This document shows positions 1 to 8,404 of a DNA stretch of 44,535 nt, piece after piece. Within the stretch, counting starts at the first letter, position 1. Every line of letters begins with the position of its first letter. Origin of the DNA: Roseburia sp. 1XD42-69 (lineage in GTDB: Bacteria > Bacillota > Clostridia > Lachnospirales > Lachnospiraceae); assembly GCF_003612565.1 (NCBI RefSeq), contig NZ_RAZG01000029.1, forward strand, positions 1-44,535. Reading direction: 5' to 3'. A program made the position numbers and the translations under genes. Under the pieces are notes generated by a model that was given only the letters and a program-made list of their open reading frames with translations, was not told the origin of the DNA and did no database searches.

Positions 1-125
1 AATTTGCATATCCTAATTCTTACCAAAAAGGAGCCATTTATTTCCAAAAACACAAACTTATTTACACTACCGGCTGATTTTCAAGCGTTTTTTGGGGCTG
101 CTTCTCTTTTCTGTCATAGGAATGA

Positions 126-269
126 CGTGATGATGAAACCCTGAAGGAGACGGTGGAGGAAGCGCTTTTGCAGATAGAAGAAAAGAGATATTCATCTCTA
201 AAAATGACAAAAATTTACGGTAACTGTGAAAAATGTCTTGTTTCTTTTGTACAAGCTGACAGTGTATAA
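126..269 (+). pseudogene. Possible C-terminal remnant of a DUF1703-type (AAA-ATPase-like/PD-D/ExK) protein
   Basis: An open frame without a usable start runs to a TAA at 267-269. It reads DDETLKETVEEALLQIEEKRY near its start, which resembles the helical C-terminal part of the many clostridial AAA-ATPase-like/DUF1703 proteins. The resemblance is lost after about 25 residues and no upstream domain exists in the window, so this would be a decayed tail. The call rests on memory of the family motif only. The rest of 1-361 shows no other gene apart from the leader of dctP. Confidence 0.3.
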
Positions 270-270
270 T
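265..270 (+). promoter_or_regulatory. Candidate -10 box of the TRAP operon
   Basis: TATAAT lies 92 bases before the dctP start. The hexamer 17 bases upstream (TTCTTT at 242-247) is a poor -35, so this promoter may need an activator. The AraC-type regulator encoded downstream would be a natural candidate, although no binding site was identified. Confidence 0.35.
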
Positions 271-361
271 ATAAATATCAAGAGGAGCACAGTCAAAACA
301 CACAAAATCTTATGGGATATTGCCTGTCTGATTGTGCAGAAGAATGAAGGAGGATATTTAT

Positions 362-1474
362 ATGAAAAAGAAACTATTATCCGCACTTTTATGTGCAGCC
401 ATGACGGTATCGATGACAGCCTGCGGTTTGTCCGCACCGGAGGAACCAGCAAGTGATGCAAAAACCGATACAAAAACAGATGCCCCGGCAGATGAGAAGA
501 CAGATGATGCAACAGAAGATAAAGCAGATGACGCTGCTACTGCTACTGCGGGAGAGGCAGAAGTTGTCCTTACTTTTGCAGAGGTAAATCCTTTAGACAC
601 CATTGTTGGTCAGATGGATACCGCTTTTAAGGATAAAGTGGAAGAACTCTCTGGCGGACAGATTCAGATAGACCTTCAGGCCAGCGGCGTGCTTGGCGCT
701 GAGCAGGATGTTTTGGATTCTATGCTTGGAGGCGGGGGTACTATTCAGATGTCCCGTATTTCTGCATTCGCACTGACAAATTACGGCGGACAGAAATCTT
801 CTCTGCTTTCCGTACCTTTTACATTTGTAAGCCGTGACCACTTCTGGAAATTTGCAGAGTCAGATTTGGCAGAAGAAATCTTAATGGAGCCCCATGAGAA
901 CGGAACCGGGGTGAGAGGTTTGTTCTATGGTGAGGAAGGTTTCCGCCATTTCTTTACGGTTAAAGAAGTTGCTGATATGGAAGATTTATCCGGCATGAAA
1001 ATCCGTGTGTCCAATGACCCCATTATGAATGGTCTGGTGGAAGGATTGGGAGCATCTCCCACGGTAGTATCTTTCGGCGAGTTATATTCCGCACTGCAGA
1101 CAGGCGTGGTAGACGCAGCAGAGCAGCCCATTGCAAACTACAAGTCTAATGCATTCCAGGAAGTTGCGCCGAACTTAATTTTAGACGGACATACACTTGG
1201 AGCAGTTCAGGTTATTATTACAGATCAGGCGTGGGACAGCTTGACAGAGGAGCAGCAGGGATGGATTACAGAGGCAAGCGAATACGCTTCCAATTTCTGT
1301 CATGAGATTTCCGAGAAGGCAGAGAACGAAGTGTTGGAAGAGCTTAAGGGCCAGGGAGTAAACGTGGTTGAGGTTTCCGATATTACAAAATGGCAGGAAG
1401 CCTGCAAGAAAGTAATTGAGGACTCCACAAAAGACAATGCAGAACTGTACCAGAAAATTGTTGACATGAAATAA
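362..1474 (+). CDS. dctP: TRAP transporter substrate-binding lipoprotein (DctP family)
   Basis: This 370-residue extracytoplasmic solute-binding protein would capture an organic anion, typically a carboxylate, and deliver it to the membrane permease encoded next. The start at 362 is chosen because AAGGAGG at 347-353 sits 8 bases before it and it opens a lipoprotein signal peptide with lipobox M-T-A-C (Cys21). A low-complexity Asp/Thr/Ala/Lys linker (about residues 23-66) tethers the binding domain. The domain carries the DctP signature around LSGMKIRVSNDPIMNGL, where the Arg normally contacts the substrate carboxylate, and the segment SFGELYSALQTGVVDAAE. The substrate cannot be read from sequence. 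It is followed by dctQ and dctM, so the system is complete. Length and domain structure are normal for the family. Confidence 0.93.
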   Translation: MKKKLLSALLCAAMTVSMTACGLSAPEEPASDAKTDTKTDAPADEKTDDATEDKADDAATATAGEAEVVLTFAEVNPLDTIVGQMDTAFKDKVEELSGGQIQIDLQASGVLGAEQDVLDSMLGGGGTIQMSRISAFALTNYGGQKSSLLSVPFTFVSRDHFWKFAESDLAEEILMEPHENGTGVRGLFYGEEGFRHFFTVKEVADMEDLSGMKIRVSNDPIMNGLVEGLGASPTVVSFGELYSALQTGVVDAAEQPIANYKSNAFQEVAPNLILDGHTLGAVQVIITDQAWDSLTEEQQGWITEASEYASNFCHEISEKAENEVLEELKGQGVNVVEVSDITKWQEACKKVIEDSTKDNAELYQKIVDMK

Positions 1475-1504
1475 GGCGTGCCAGGATATTTGGTAAGTGC
1501 TTTT

Positions 1505-1535
1505 GGGCACAGAGAGATAAGTGCTCTTTGTGCCC
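1505..1535 (+). other. Intercistronic stem-loop between dctP and dctQ
   Basis: GGGCACAGAGAG (1505-1516) pairs with CTCTTTGTGCCC (1524-1535), an almost perfect 12-bp stem with a 7-base loop and no real T-run. Such hairpins after binding-protein genes usually protect the upstream mRNA or lower read-through, so that the binding protein is made in excess over the permease. That role is an inference. Confidence 0.6.
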
Positions 1536-1559
1536 TCTTATAATATAAGGAGGGATGGT

Positions 1560-2087
1560 ATGCCTAAATTTTTTGAGACAATGGATAAAATCCGCCCGGC
1601 ATATGATGTGGTTTACAAGATTGTGCTGTTTATCTGCAAACTTCTCTTGGTGGCGGACATTTTGATTACCAGTATGGCGGTAATTGGACGGTATGTCTCT
1701 TTTGTGCCGGACCCGGCATGGAGTGAGGAGGTAGTGCTTACACTGATGGCCTATATGGCTGTGTTGTCTGCAGCCCTGGCAATCCGCAGAGGGGCTCATA
1801 TTCGGATGACGGCTTTGGATGTTTATCTTCCTAAGGCTTTGATTAAATTTTTAGATATTTTGGCAGATTTGTGCGTTTTTGTTTTAGCTATTGTTATGAT
1901 TACAGTGGGGTGGAAATATGCCACATCCATAGGCTCTAAGGGATATTATGTAAGTATGCCCACACTTTCCAAGTTCTGGCAGTATTTCCCCATACCTTTA
2001 GCGGGAGTTGCCATGGTAGTGTTTGAGCTTGAAGCTATTTACAACCACATAAAGAGTATATTTGTAAAGGAGGGAACAGGCAAATGA
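1560..2087 (+). CDS. dctQ: TRAP transporter small permease (DctQ family)
   Basis: This 175-residue protein has four hydrophobic segments, as expected for the small membrane subunit of a TRAP transporter, which pairs with DctM to form the secondary-active, normally sodium-driven permease. The start at 1560 is preferred because AAGGAGGG (1548-1554) lies just upstream; a longer in-frame start at 1521 falls inside the intercistronic hairpin. The family pattern of an acidic/Trp motif (PAWSEEVVLTLMAYMAVLSAAL, about residues 48-69) followed by RRGAHIRM is present. The stop overlaps the dctM start (ATGA), which implies translational coupling. Confidence 0.92.
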   Translation: MPKFFETMDKIRPAYDVVYKIVLFICKLLLVADILITSMAVIGRYVSFVPDPAWSEEVVLTLMAYMAVLSAALAIRRGAHIRMTALDVYLPKALIKFLDILADLCVFVLAIVMITVGWKYATSIGSKGYYVSMPTLSKFWQYFPIPLAGVAMVVFELEAIYNHIKSIFVKEGTGK

Positions 2088-3376
2088 CAGTAAACAGTAC
2101 GGCGATTGCTATTCTTTTGATTAGCTTTCTTGTTATGATTATTTTAAGGTTTCCCATTGCCTATGCAGTGGCTTTGTCCTCTCTCTTCTGCCTTTTATCC
2201 CAGGGGCTTCCCTTAACCACTATCTGTCAGCAGATGGTGAAAGGAATCAGTTCTTTCAGTTTAATGGCGGTTCCTTTTTTTATAACTATGGGTGTGCTTA
2301 TGGGCTCAGGAGGTATATCGGATAAGTTGATTGCCCTGGCGGATGCCTGTGTGGGCTGGATGACCGGGGGCATGGCAATGGTAAATATTGTGGCATCCTA
2401 TTTCTTCGGCGGTATTTCCGGTTCTGCATCTGCGGATACTGCATCCCTGGGGAGTATTTTGATTCCCATGATGGTGGAGCAGGGATATGACGACGACTTT
2501 TCCACCGCAGTAACCATTACTTCTTCCTGTGAAGGACTTCTTGTTCCACCCAGCCACAACATGGTAATTTATGCCATGGCTGCCGGAGGGGTATCCGTGG
2601 GAAGTCTGTTTTTAGCCGGTTACATACCCGGGGCGCTCCTTGCAATTTCCCTGATGATTGGTTCCTTTATCATCTCTAAAAAACGGAACTATCCCAAGGG
2701 AGCAAAGTTTTCCCTTAAAAATCTTGGAAAACAGTTTTTAGTGTCCTTCTGGGCGCTGGCGGCAGTGATAATCGTGGTAGTGGGCGTGGTAGGCGGATGG
2801 TTTACCGCAACGGAATCCGCAGCTATCGCAGTTATCTACAGCTTGATTGTCAGCGTGTTTATCTATAAAGGACTGGACTGGAAAGGTGTCTGGAAAGCTC
2901 TGGAATCCTGTATCGATACATTGTCCATCGTATTGATTTTGATTTCTACATCCAGTATCTTTGGATATTGCCTGACTACATTACATGTGCCCGATTTGGC
3001 TGCAAATGCCATTATCGGTATCAGCAGGAACCCAATCGTCATTGCCCTTTTATTGGACTTGATTCTTTTGTTCCTTGGCTGTATTATGGATATGTCACCT
3101 ATTATATTAATTGCAACACCAATTTTGCTGCCTATCGCAACATCTATCGGCATCGACCCCATTCAGTTTGGTATTATGATTGTATTAAACTGTGGTATCG
3201 GACTTTTGACACCTCCGGTTGGGGCGGTTCTCTTTATCGGATCTGCCGTGGGTAAAGTAAAAATGGAGCGGGTGGTAAAAGCAACCCTTCCTTTCTATCT
3301 GTGTATGGTAGTGGTATTGCTCCTGCTCACATTTATACCGGAAATCAGTATGTTTTTGCCAAATCTGCTGGGTTAA
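2084..3376 (+). CDS. dctM: TRAP transporter large permease (DctM family)
   Basis: This 430-residue polytopic membrane protein is the translocation subunit of the TRAP system. The hydrophobic pattern covers the full length with about 11-12 segments. Family hallmarks are visible: FPIAYAVALSSL near residue 24, the glycine/serine-rich GGISGSASADTASLGSILIPMM around residue 107, and the second inverted-repeat motif LNCGIGLLTPPVGAVLFIGSA near residue 370. It overlaps dctQ by four bases (ATGA). Size is typical. Confidence 0.94.
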   Translation: MTVNSTAIAILLISFLVMIILRFPIAYAVALSSLFCLLSQGLPLTTICQQMVKGISSFSLMAVPFFITMGVLMGSGGISDKLIALADACVGWMTGGMAMVNIVASYFFGGISGSASADTASLGSILIPMMVEQGYDDDFSTAVTITSSCEGLLVPPSHNMVIYAMAAGGVSVGSLFLAGYIPGALLAISLMIGSFIISKKRNYPKGAKFSLKNLGKQFLVSFWALAAVIIVVVGVVGGWFTATESAAIAVIYSLIVSVFIYKGLDWKGVWKALESCIDTLSIVLILISTSSIFGYCLTTLHVPDLAANAIIGISRNPIVIALLLDLILLFLGCIMDMSPIILIATPILLPIATSIGIDPIQFGIMIVLNCGIGLLTPPVGAVLFIGSAVGKVKMERVVKATLPFYLCMVVVLLLLTFIPEISMFLPNLLG

Positions 3377-3406
3377 TTATTTAGAAATTTAAAGAGAGGA
3401 TATTCC

Positions 3407-3877
3407 ATGAAATACCGTTTTAAAAGTGAAGTGAAAGCTCTGGATTTTTGGAAATTGTCCATGTATAAAACCTACCACGCCATAGCGGGCGTCTGTAATA
3501 TTGTGTTTACCGCAGCTATGTTTGGCCTGTTGTTTCATTTTTGGGACAGCGGCAAAGATATCTGGATTGGCTTGATTCTCTTTGGATGTGTTTTGTTTCC
3601 TGTGATTCAGCCCCTGTGTATTTATCTGCGCTGTGTCAGGCAGGTAGAGGATATCCCAAAGGATTTGGAACTGGAATTTGACGAGGTGGGAATCCGGGTA
3701 TTTGCCGGGGGAACCGAAGAAAAGATTCCCTGGAAAAAAGTCAACCACGTGGTGAAACAACGGGATATGCTGGCAGTATATACGGACAGGAATCATGGTT
3801 ATATCCTTATGGAGCGTACCCTTAAGGAACAGTGGGAAGAATTTTTGGAATATTTGAGGGCGCAAATAAAAAATTAA
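3407..3877 (+). CDS. YcxB-like membrane protein of unknown function
   Basis: A 156-residue protein with two hydrophobic segments (about residues 24-46 and 51-72) followed by a soluble C-terminal domain. That domain contains LEFDEVGIRV and the W-K-K-V-N-HVV segment, the layout of the YcxB-like C-terminal domain. A good Shine-Dalgarno (AGAGAGGA) precedes the ATG. It follows dctM by 30 bases and precedes a terminator, so it is probably the last gene of the TRAP transcript. No biochemical role is known for the family and its link to transport is unproven. Confidence 0.7.
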   Translation: MKYRFKSEVKALDFWKLSMYKTYHAIAGVCNIVFTAAMFGLLFHFWDSGKDIWIGLILFGCVLFPVIQPLCIYLRCVRQVEDIPKDLELEFDEVGIRVFAGGTEEKIPWKKVNHVVKQRDMLAVYTDRNHGYILMERTLKEQWEEFLEYLRAQIKN

Positions 3878-3880
3878 AGG

Positions 3881-3927
3881 AAAAGGGTGGCTCGGACAGG
3901 AGGATTCTGTTTTGAGACGCCCTTTTT
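3881..3927 (+). terminator. Intrinsic terminator after the TRAP operon
   Basis: AAAAGGGTGGCTC pairs imperfectly with GAGACGCCCTTTT and the stem ends in a run of five T (3923-3927). It separates the transporter genes from the two-component genes, which may still be reached by read-through. Confidence 0.7.
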
Positions 3928-3950
3928 AGTTCAGGGATTGGAGCGGAGAA

Positions 3951-5471
3951 TTGAAACAGAAAATAGCAGCAAGATGGCAGGCGTTAAGCATTGAACAGAA
4001 AAGTTCTTTTTTTACAAAGTTAATTTTTTTCCTGTTTCTTATGGTTGTATTATTTGATATCTGGGTGGTGCGTTTTTCCGTCTTTGATTTTAACAAGATC
4101 CTGGAGGAAAACTTAGAGAGCGGCACTCTGCTGCAGTGCGTTCAGGAGGAGACACAGCTTTTTGCAGAATTTGTGAAAAACCGTGAGAAAAACACGGAAA
4201 AAGAACTGGATAAGGCTATGGAAAATACTTGGAAGGCCGTGGAGGCCCTGCCGTATGATTATGGAAGCATCGGGGAAAAACGGTATAATAAAACCTGGTC
4301 GATTCAAAATTTTTACGAGGTATACCAGGAGAAAAGAGATGCCTTTTTTTTCATGAAAGGATATGGCACCCAGTATGTCACCAGTCTTTATGAAATCTAT
4401 GATATGCAGGAGTATCTGCAGAAATATGCCAGGGAGCTTATGAGTGATACCCTTCATGACGGGAATGACATATACCGGGAGAAGGTTCCGGGGCTTATGC
4501 GAATTCCCGTATTTATGGTAATCCTTGGAGGTATCCTGCTCATCGGGGTAGTTCAGCAGACGGAGCTTATGAAAAAAGGTATTACGGAGCCTATTCTGGA
4601 ACTGGCAAAGGCATCCAAGAGAATTGGAGCCAATGATTTTTCCGGGGAGGATATTAAAACCAACAGCCAGGATGAGCTGGGGGAGCTGGTACACGCCTTT
4701 AACAAAATGAAGTATGCTACTGGGGGCTATATTCAGGCATTGGAGGAAAAACGCAAAACCCTGGATTTGCTCCATCAGGAGGAGTTGGAGCGGCTGAGTC
4801 TGGAAAAGCATTTGGAACTTACACGGATGGAACTTTTAAAAAATCAGATAAATCCCCATTTTCTCTTTAATACTTTAAATGTAATCGGGGGTATGGCAAA
4901 TCTGGAGGAAGCTTTTACTACAGAAAAAATGATTGTGGCATTAAGCTCTATTTTCCGCTATAATTTAAAAACCACGGATCCTCTGGTGCCTCTGGTTCAG
5001 GAAATTAAGGTGGTGCAGGATTATATGTATTTGCAGGAGATGCGGTTTGGAGGAAGGATCTCCTATGAATTTTGCTGGTTGGTGAATCCGGAGCAGGTCA
5101 TGATTCCGGTGTATACATTTCAGCCCCTGGTGGAGAATGGGATTATCCATGGATTATCCAAGAAGGAAGAGGGGGGGAAAATACGCATCCGAATCTGGGA
5201 AAAGGAAGAAGTGATTTTTATCACAGTGGGGGACAACGGAATTGGGATGGAGCAGGAGGAACTTTGTGCGCTGAGAAACAAATTAAATTCCGGTGAGAAT
5301 AAAGGAATCGGCCTTGGAAATATTTATAAGAGAATTACATCCATGTATCAGGGCGGTGAACTTTTAATATTCAGCAAAAAAAATGCAGGGACAGTGATTC
5401 GGATTAAAATTCCCCTAAGCGGGATTGGGGCAGGAGGAGAAGAATATGTATCGGGTTTTGGTGGCAGATGA
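3951..5471 (+). CDS. Sensor histidine kinase, YesM/LytS-like (HisKA_7TM-less, His_kinase + HATPase)
   Basis: This 506-residue kinase begins at a TTG codon, with GGAG at 3940-3943 and no better start. It has a first membrane segment at about residues 20-40, an extracytoplasmic sensing region of about 140 residues, a second membrane segment at about 184-202, and a HAMP linker to about 260. The His_kinase domain has phosphoacceptor H303 in NPHFLFNTL. The ATP-binding domain has the N-box VENGIIHG (N396) and G-boxes VGDNGIGM and KGIGLGNIYKRI. It should autophosphorylate and pass phosphate to the AraC-type regulator that overlaps it. The ligand is unknown; the neighbouring second DctP may present it. 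Confidence 0.93.
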   Translation: MKQKIAARWQALSIEQKSSFFTKLIFFLFLMVVLFDIWVVRFSVFDFNKILEENLESGTLLQCVQEETQLFAEFVKNREKNTEKELDKAMENTWKAVEALPYDYGSIGEKRYNKTWSIQNFYEVYQEKRDAFFFMKGYGTQYVTSLYEIYDMQEYLQKYARELMSDTLHDGNDIYREKVPGLMRIPVFMVILGGILLIGVVQQTELMKKGITEPILELAKASKRIGANDFSGEDIKTNSQDELGELVHAFNKMKYATGGYIQALEEKRKTLDLLHQEELERLSLEKHLELTRMELLKNQINPHFLFNTLNVIGGMANLEEAFTTEKMIVALSSIFRYNLKTTDPLVPLVQEIKVVQDYMYLQEMRFGGRISYEFCWLVNPEQVMIPVYTFQPLVENGIIHGLSKKEEGGKIRIRIWEKEEVIFITVGDNGIGMEQEELCALRNKLNSGENKGIGLGNIYKRITSMYQGGELLIFSKKNAGTVIRIKIPLSGIGAGGEEYVSGFGGR

Positions 5472-6249
5472 CGAGCCTATTGAGAGAATGGTAGTGACAA
5501 AAAAGCTGCAGAAATATTTCCCCGGCCAGCTTGAAGTTTTTCAGGCGGCAAACGGCAGGGAGGCAGTGGAAATATTTCGCAGAGAGGGTTTGGATATCGC
5601 TCTTTTGGACATTGAAATGCCGGGAATTAACGGCTTGAAAGCCGCAGAAATTATCCGGGGGGAAAGCAGGGATGTAAGCATTATATTTTTAACTGCATTT
5701 GATGAGTTTAGCTATGCAAAGCGGGCGATTTCCGTAAAGGCCCTGGACTACATTTTAAAACCTGCGGAGGATGGGGAGCTCCAGGCGGTGATAGAGGAGG
5801 CCATGCAGCTTGCAGACCAGGCATTTCAGGGAAAATCCGCAAAAGAATGGGAAGAAAAGTCACCGCCGGAGCATTTTGCAGAAGAAGGCCAGGAAATTAC
5901 ACGTATCCGTGTGGCGGCGGAAAAAATCAGGTCTTATATTGAAGCACATTATAGGGAAGATGTATCCCTTCAGGATGTGGCGGGGATGATGGACTATTCC
6001 GACGCATATTTCTGCAAGATTTTTAAGCAGTGTTTTCAGAAAAGTTTTATTATGTATCTCTCAGAATTTCGGGTGGAAAAAGCCAAGGAACTTTTGGAAG
6101 ATACTATGGTGAACATTAAAGATGTGAGCAGCAGCGTGGGATACCGGGATTCCAATTATTTTGCCAAAGTATTTAAGCGCATGACGGGCTGTACCCCAAG
6201 CGACTACCGTTTTAAGGTATTACAGAATAAAAAGCAGGATGGAAAATGA
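5446..6249 (+). CDS. AraC-family response regulator (YesN-like)
   Basis: A 267-residue regulator with an N-terminal receiver domain: acidic D8-D9, phosphoacceptor D55 in LLDIEMPG, and the conserved Lys in ALDYILKPAEDGE. A C-terminal pair of AraC helix-turn-helix motifs spans about residues 160-262, with the family signature VSSSVGYRDSNYFAKVFKRMTGCTPSDYR. The ATG at 5446 is chosen over the upstream TTG at 5425 because AGGAGGAGA (5432-5440) directly precedes it. It overlaps the kinase gene by 26 bases, so the two are co-translated. The likely targets are the TRAP genes just upstream, inferred from position only. Confidence 0.93.
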   Translation: MYRVLVADDEPIERMVVTKKLQKYFPGQLEVFQAANGREAVEIFRREGLDIALLDIEMPGINGLKAAEIIRGESRDVSIIFLTAFDEFSYAKRAISVKALDYILKPAEDGELQAVIEEAMQLADQAFQGKSAKEWEEKSPPEHFAEEGQEITRIRVAAEKIRSYIEAHYREDVSLQDVAGMMDYSDAYFCKIFKQCFQKSFIMYLSEFRVEKAKELLEDTMVNIKDVSSSVGYRDSNYFAKVFKRMTGCTPSDYRFKVLQNKKQDGK

Positions 6250-7268
6250 TGCATAACAGGATAAAAAACGCCCTTCCGGCAGTTGTTTTTTTACTGGCCT
6301 TGGCAGGGTATATGATAGTGGGGGACCATGTATTTGAGAGAACGGGGCCGGAGTATGTTTTTTCCTATGGGGAGAATCAGGGGGAGGATTATCCCACCAC
6401 CATGGGGGCCTACCGATTTGCCCAGTTGGTGGAAGAACAGACGGAGGGCAGGATTAAAATCCTGGTGACAGCAGACGGAGGGTTAGGCCAGGAGGGGGAA
6501 GTGATATGGCAGATGCAGCACGGGGGAATAGATTTTGCCCGTGTTTCCCTGTCCCAGCTTTCCGCCATGGATGATGGTATGAATGTGCTCCAGCTTCCCT
6601 ATCTCTATGAAAATTCTGACCATATGTGGCGGGTTTTGGAAGGAGAAATCGGAGATGAATTTATGGAGCGGGTGAAGGGCTATGAACTTGTTGGGCTTTC
6701 CTGGTATGATGCCGGGGCAAGGTGTTTTTACAATAATCTGCGGCCCATCACCTCCCCGAAAGATATGGAAGGGATGCTAATCCGTGTACAGCAGGCGGAT
6801 ATGATGGTGGATATGGTGGAGATGCTTGGGGCACAGGCGGCGCCAATCAGCTATGAGGAAGTGTACTCAAGCCTTCAGAGGAGAAAGGTGGACGGAGCGG
6901 AAAATAACTGGCCTTCCTACGAGTCTATGAATCATAATGAAGTGGCAAAATATTTTACTGTGGACGAGCATACCAGAATTCCTGAAATACAGCTTTGTTC
7001 CAAACATACCTGGGAGAAACTTGACGAGAAAGACCGTGAGATAATTCTCGCATGTGCCAGGGAGTCGGCTCTGTATGAGCGGGAACTGTGGAAAAAGCGG
7101 GAAAAGGAATCTATGGAGAAAGTGATTGGGGAGGGGACGGTGGTGACGGAGCTTTCCCAGGAGGAAAAAGAGGAATTCCGAAGGGCTACAGAGGATATTT
7201 ATGAGGAATACTGCGGGGCATATATGTATATCGTGGAGAAAATCCGTATGCTTGGGGAGGGCAGTTAG
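6246..7268 (+). CDS. Second DctP-family binding protein, membrane-anchored, linked to the two-component genes
   Basis: A 340-residue TRAP-type solute-binding protein whose start ATGATG overlaps the regulator's stop. Its N-terminus has one hydrophobic segment (about residues 9-27) without a lipobox Cys, so it looks membrane-anchored by an uncleaved signal rather than a lipoprotein. The DctP core is intact: MLIRVQQADMMVDMV with the substrate-binding Arg, and ISYEEVYSSLQRRKVDGAENN. No permease gene follows it. Sitting in a kinase-regulator operon beside a complete TRAP system, it may be a periplasmic ligand sensor for the kinase rather than a transport component. That role is inference. Confidence 0.88.
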   Translation: MMHNRIKNALPAVVFLLALAGYMIVGDHVFERTGPEYVFSYGENQGEDYPTTMGAYRFAQLVEEQTEGRIKILVTADGGLGQEGEVIWQMQHGGIDFARVSLSQLSAMDDGMNVLQLPYLYENSDHMWRVLEGEIGDEFMERVKGYELVGLSWYDAGARCFYNNLRPITSPKDMEGMLIRVQQADMMVDMVEMLGAQAAPISYEEVYSSLQRRKVDGAENNWPSYESMNHNEVAKYFTVDEHTRIPEIQLCSKHTWEKLDEKDREIILACARESALYERELWKKREKESMEKVIGEGTVVTELSQEEKEEFRRATEDIYEEYCGAYMYIVEKIRMLGEGS

Positions 7269-7278
7269 TCATGGTTCA

Positions 7279-7307
7279 TTGCCCAGGGGAATAAAATGTG
7301 TTATACT
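7279..7307 (+). promoter_or_regulatory. Predicted vegetative promoter for ddl-murF
   Basis: TTGCCC (7279-7284) and TATACT (7302-7307) are separated by 17 bases, a reasonable sigma-A promoter 43 bases before the ddl start. Confidence 0.6.
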
Positions 7308-7349
7308 CTAAAAAGTTCAAGAAAAAATGTGAAAAAGGATGGAGAATAT

Positions 7350-8402
7350 ATGGATATCGTAGTTTTAGCAGGGGGAACCAGCGCAGAGAGGGACGTGTCC
7401 CTGCGTTCCGGTGGAATGATTGCAAAAGCTCTTAGGGAGAACGGCCACAGAGTGCTGCTTCTGGATGTTTTTATGGGCTATCATGACAGGGAAGAAGATG
7501 TGTCGGACATTTTTGAACAGACAGAGGAAGCCAGTGTAAAGACAGAGGGAATCAAAGAGACGGCCCCGGATTTGGCGGCGGTAAAAGCTATGCGGAAAGA
7601 CAAGTCAAGCTGCTATTTCGGGCCCAATGTGATTGCAATCTGCCGCATGGCGGACATTGTATTTTTAGCCCTTCACGGGGAAAACGGGGAGAACGGGAAG
7701 CTTCAGGCGGCTTTTGACCTTTTTGGCATCCGCTATACTGGAAGCAATTATTTAAGCAGCGCCATCGCCATGGATAAGGAGATAACGAAAATATTTTTTG
7801 AAGTGGGGGGCGTACCTACGCCAAAGGGCATTAAGATGACGAAAAAGAACCGGGAGGATAACTTTGAACTGACGGGACTTCGGCTGCCCTGTGTGGTAAA
7901 GCCCTGCTGCGGCGGTTCCAGTATCGGCGTTTCTATTGTAAGGGATAAAGAGGAGTACAAAAAGGCTTTAGAGGAAGCTTTTCTCTGGGAGGATGCGATT
8001 CTTATTGAAGATTACATAAAGGGAAGGGAGTTTTCTGTGGCTGTGATTGAAGGGAAAGCCCTTCCTGTTATTGAGATGGCTCCGGTGGAGGGTTTTTACG
8101 ATTATAAAAATAAATACCAGGCGGGAAGCACCGTGGAGACCTGCCCGGCGGATATTCCTAAGTCTGTGGCGGTGGAAATGCAGCACTATGCCGAAGAAGC
8201 CGCAAGGATTCTGGGGCTTGACACCTATTCCAGAATGGATTTTCTCTTAAATGAGGCGGGGGAGATTTTTTGCCTGGAGGCAAACACCCTGCCTGGGATG
8301 ACAGAGACCAGCCTGATTCCCCAGGAAGCGGCCGTGGTGGGAATCAATTACAGACAGCTCTGTGAGAAACTCATTGAGATATCGCTGAACAAACAGGAGT
8401 AA
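7350..8402 (+). CDS. ddl: D-alanine--D-alanine ligase
   Basis: This 350-residue ATP-grasp enzyme joins two D-alanines for peptidoglycan precursor synthesis in the cytoplasm. The start at 7350 has GGATGGAGA upstream and opens the standard MDIVVLAGGTSAERDVSLRSG; the 18-codon upstream extension is unlikely. Motifs in order are LHGENGENGKLQ, the ATP-binding VVKPCCGGSSIGVS, the omega-loop FYDYKNKY, and the metal/ATP site EANTLPGMTETSL. The Tyr-containing omega-loop points to ordinary D-Ala-D-Ala specificity rather than a VanA-type D-lactate enzyme. It lies 2 bases before murF, which uses its product. Confidence 0.93.
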   Translation: MDIVVLAGGTSAERDVSLRSGGMIAKALRENGHRVLLLDVFMGYHDREEDVSDIFEQTEEASVKTEGIKETAPDLAAVKAMRKDKSSCYFGPNVIAICRMADIVFLALHGENGENGKLQAAFDLFGIRYTGSNYLSSAIAMDKEITKIFFEVGGVPTPKGIKMTKKNREDNFELTGLRLPCVVKPCCGGSSIGVSIVRDKEEYKKALEEAFLWEDAILIEDYIKGREFSVAVIEGKALPVIEMAPVEGFYDYKNKYQAGSTVETCPADIPKSVAVEMQHYAEEAARILGLDTYSRMDFLLNEAGEIFCLEANTLPGMTETSLIPQEAAVVGINYRQLCEKLIEISLNKQE

Positions 8403-8404
8403 CC

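Noticed and set aside
7350-8402. Possibility that ddl is a vancomycin-resistance D-Ala-D-Lac ligase
   Set aside because: The omega-loop reads FYDYKNKY as in ordinary Ddl enzymes, and no VanH or VanX gene is nearby.
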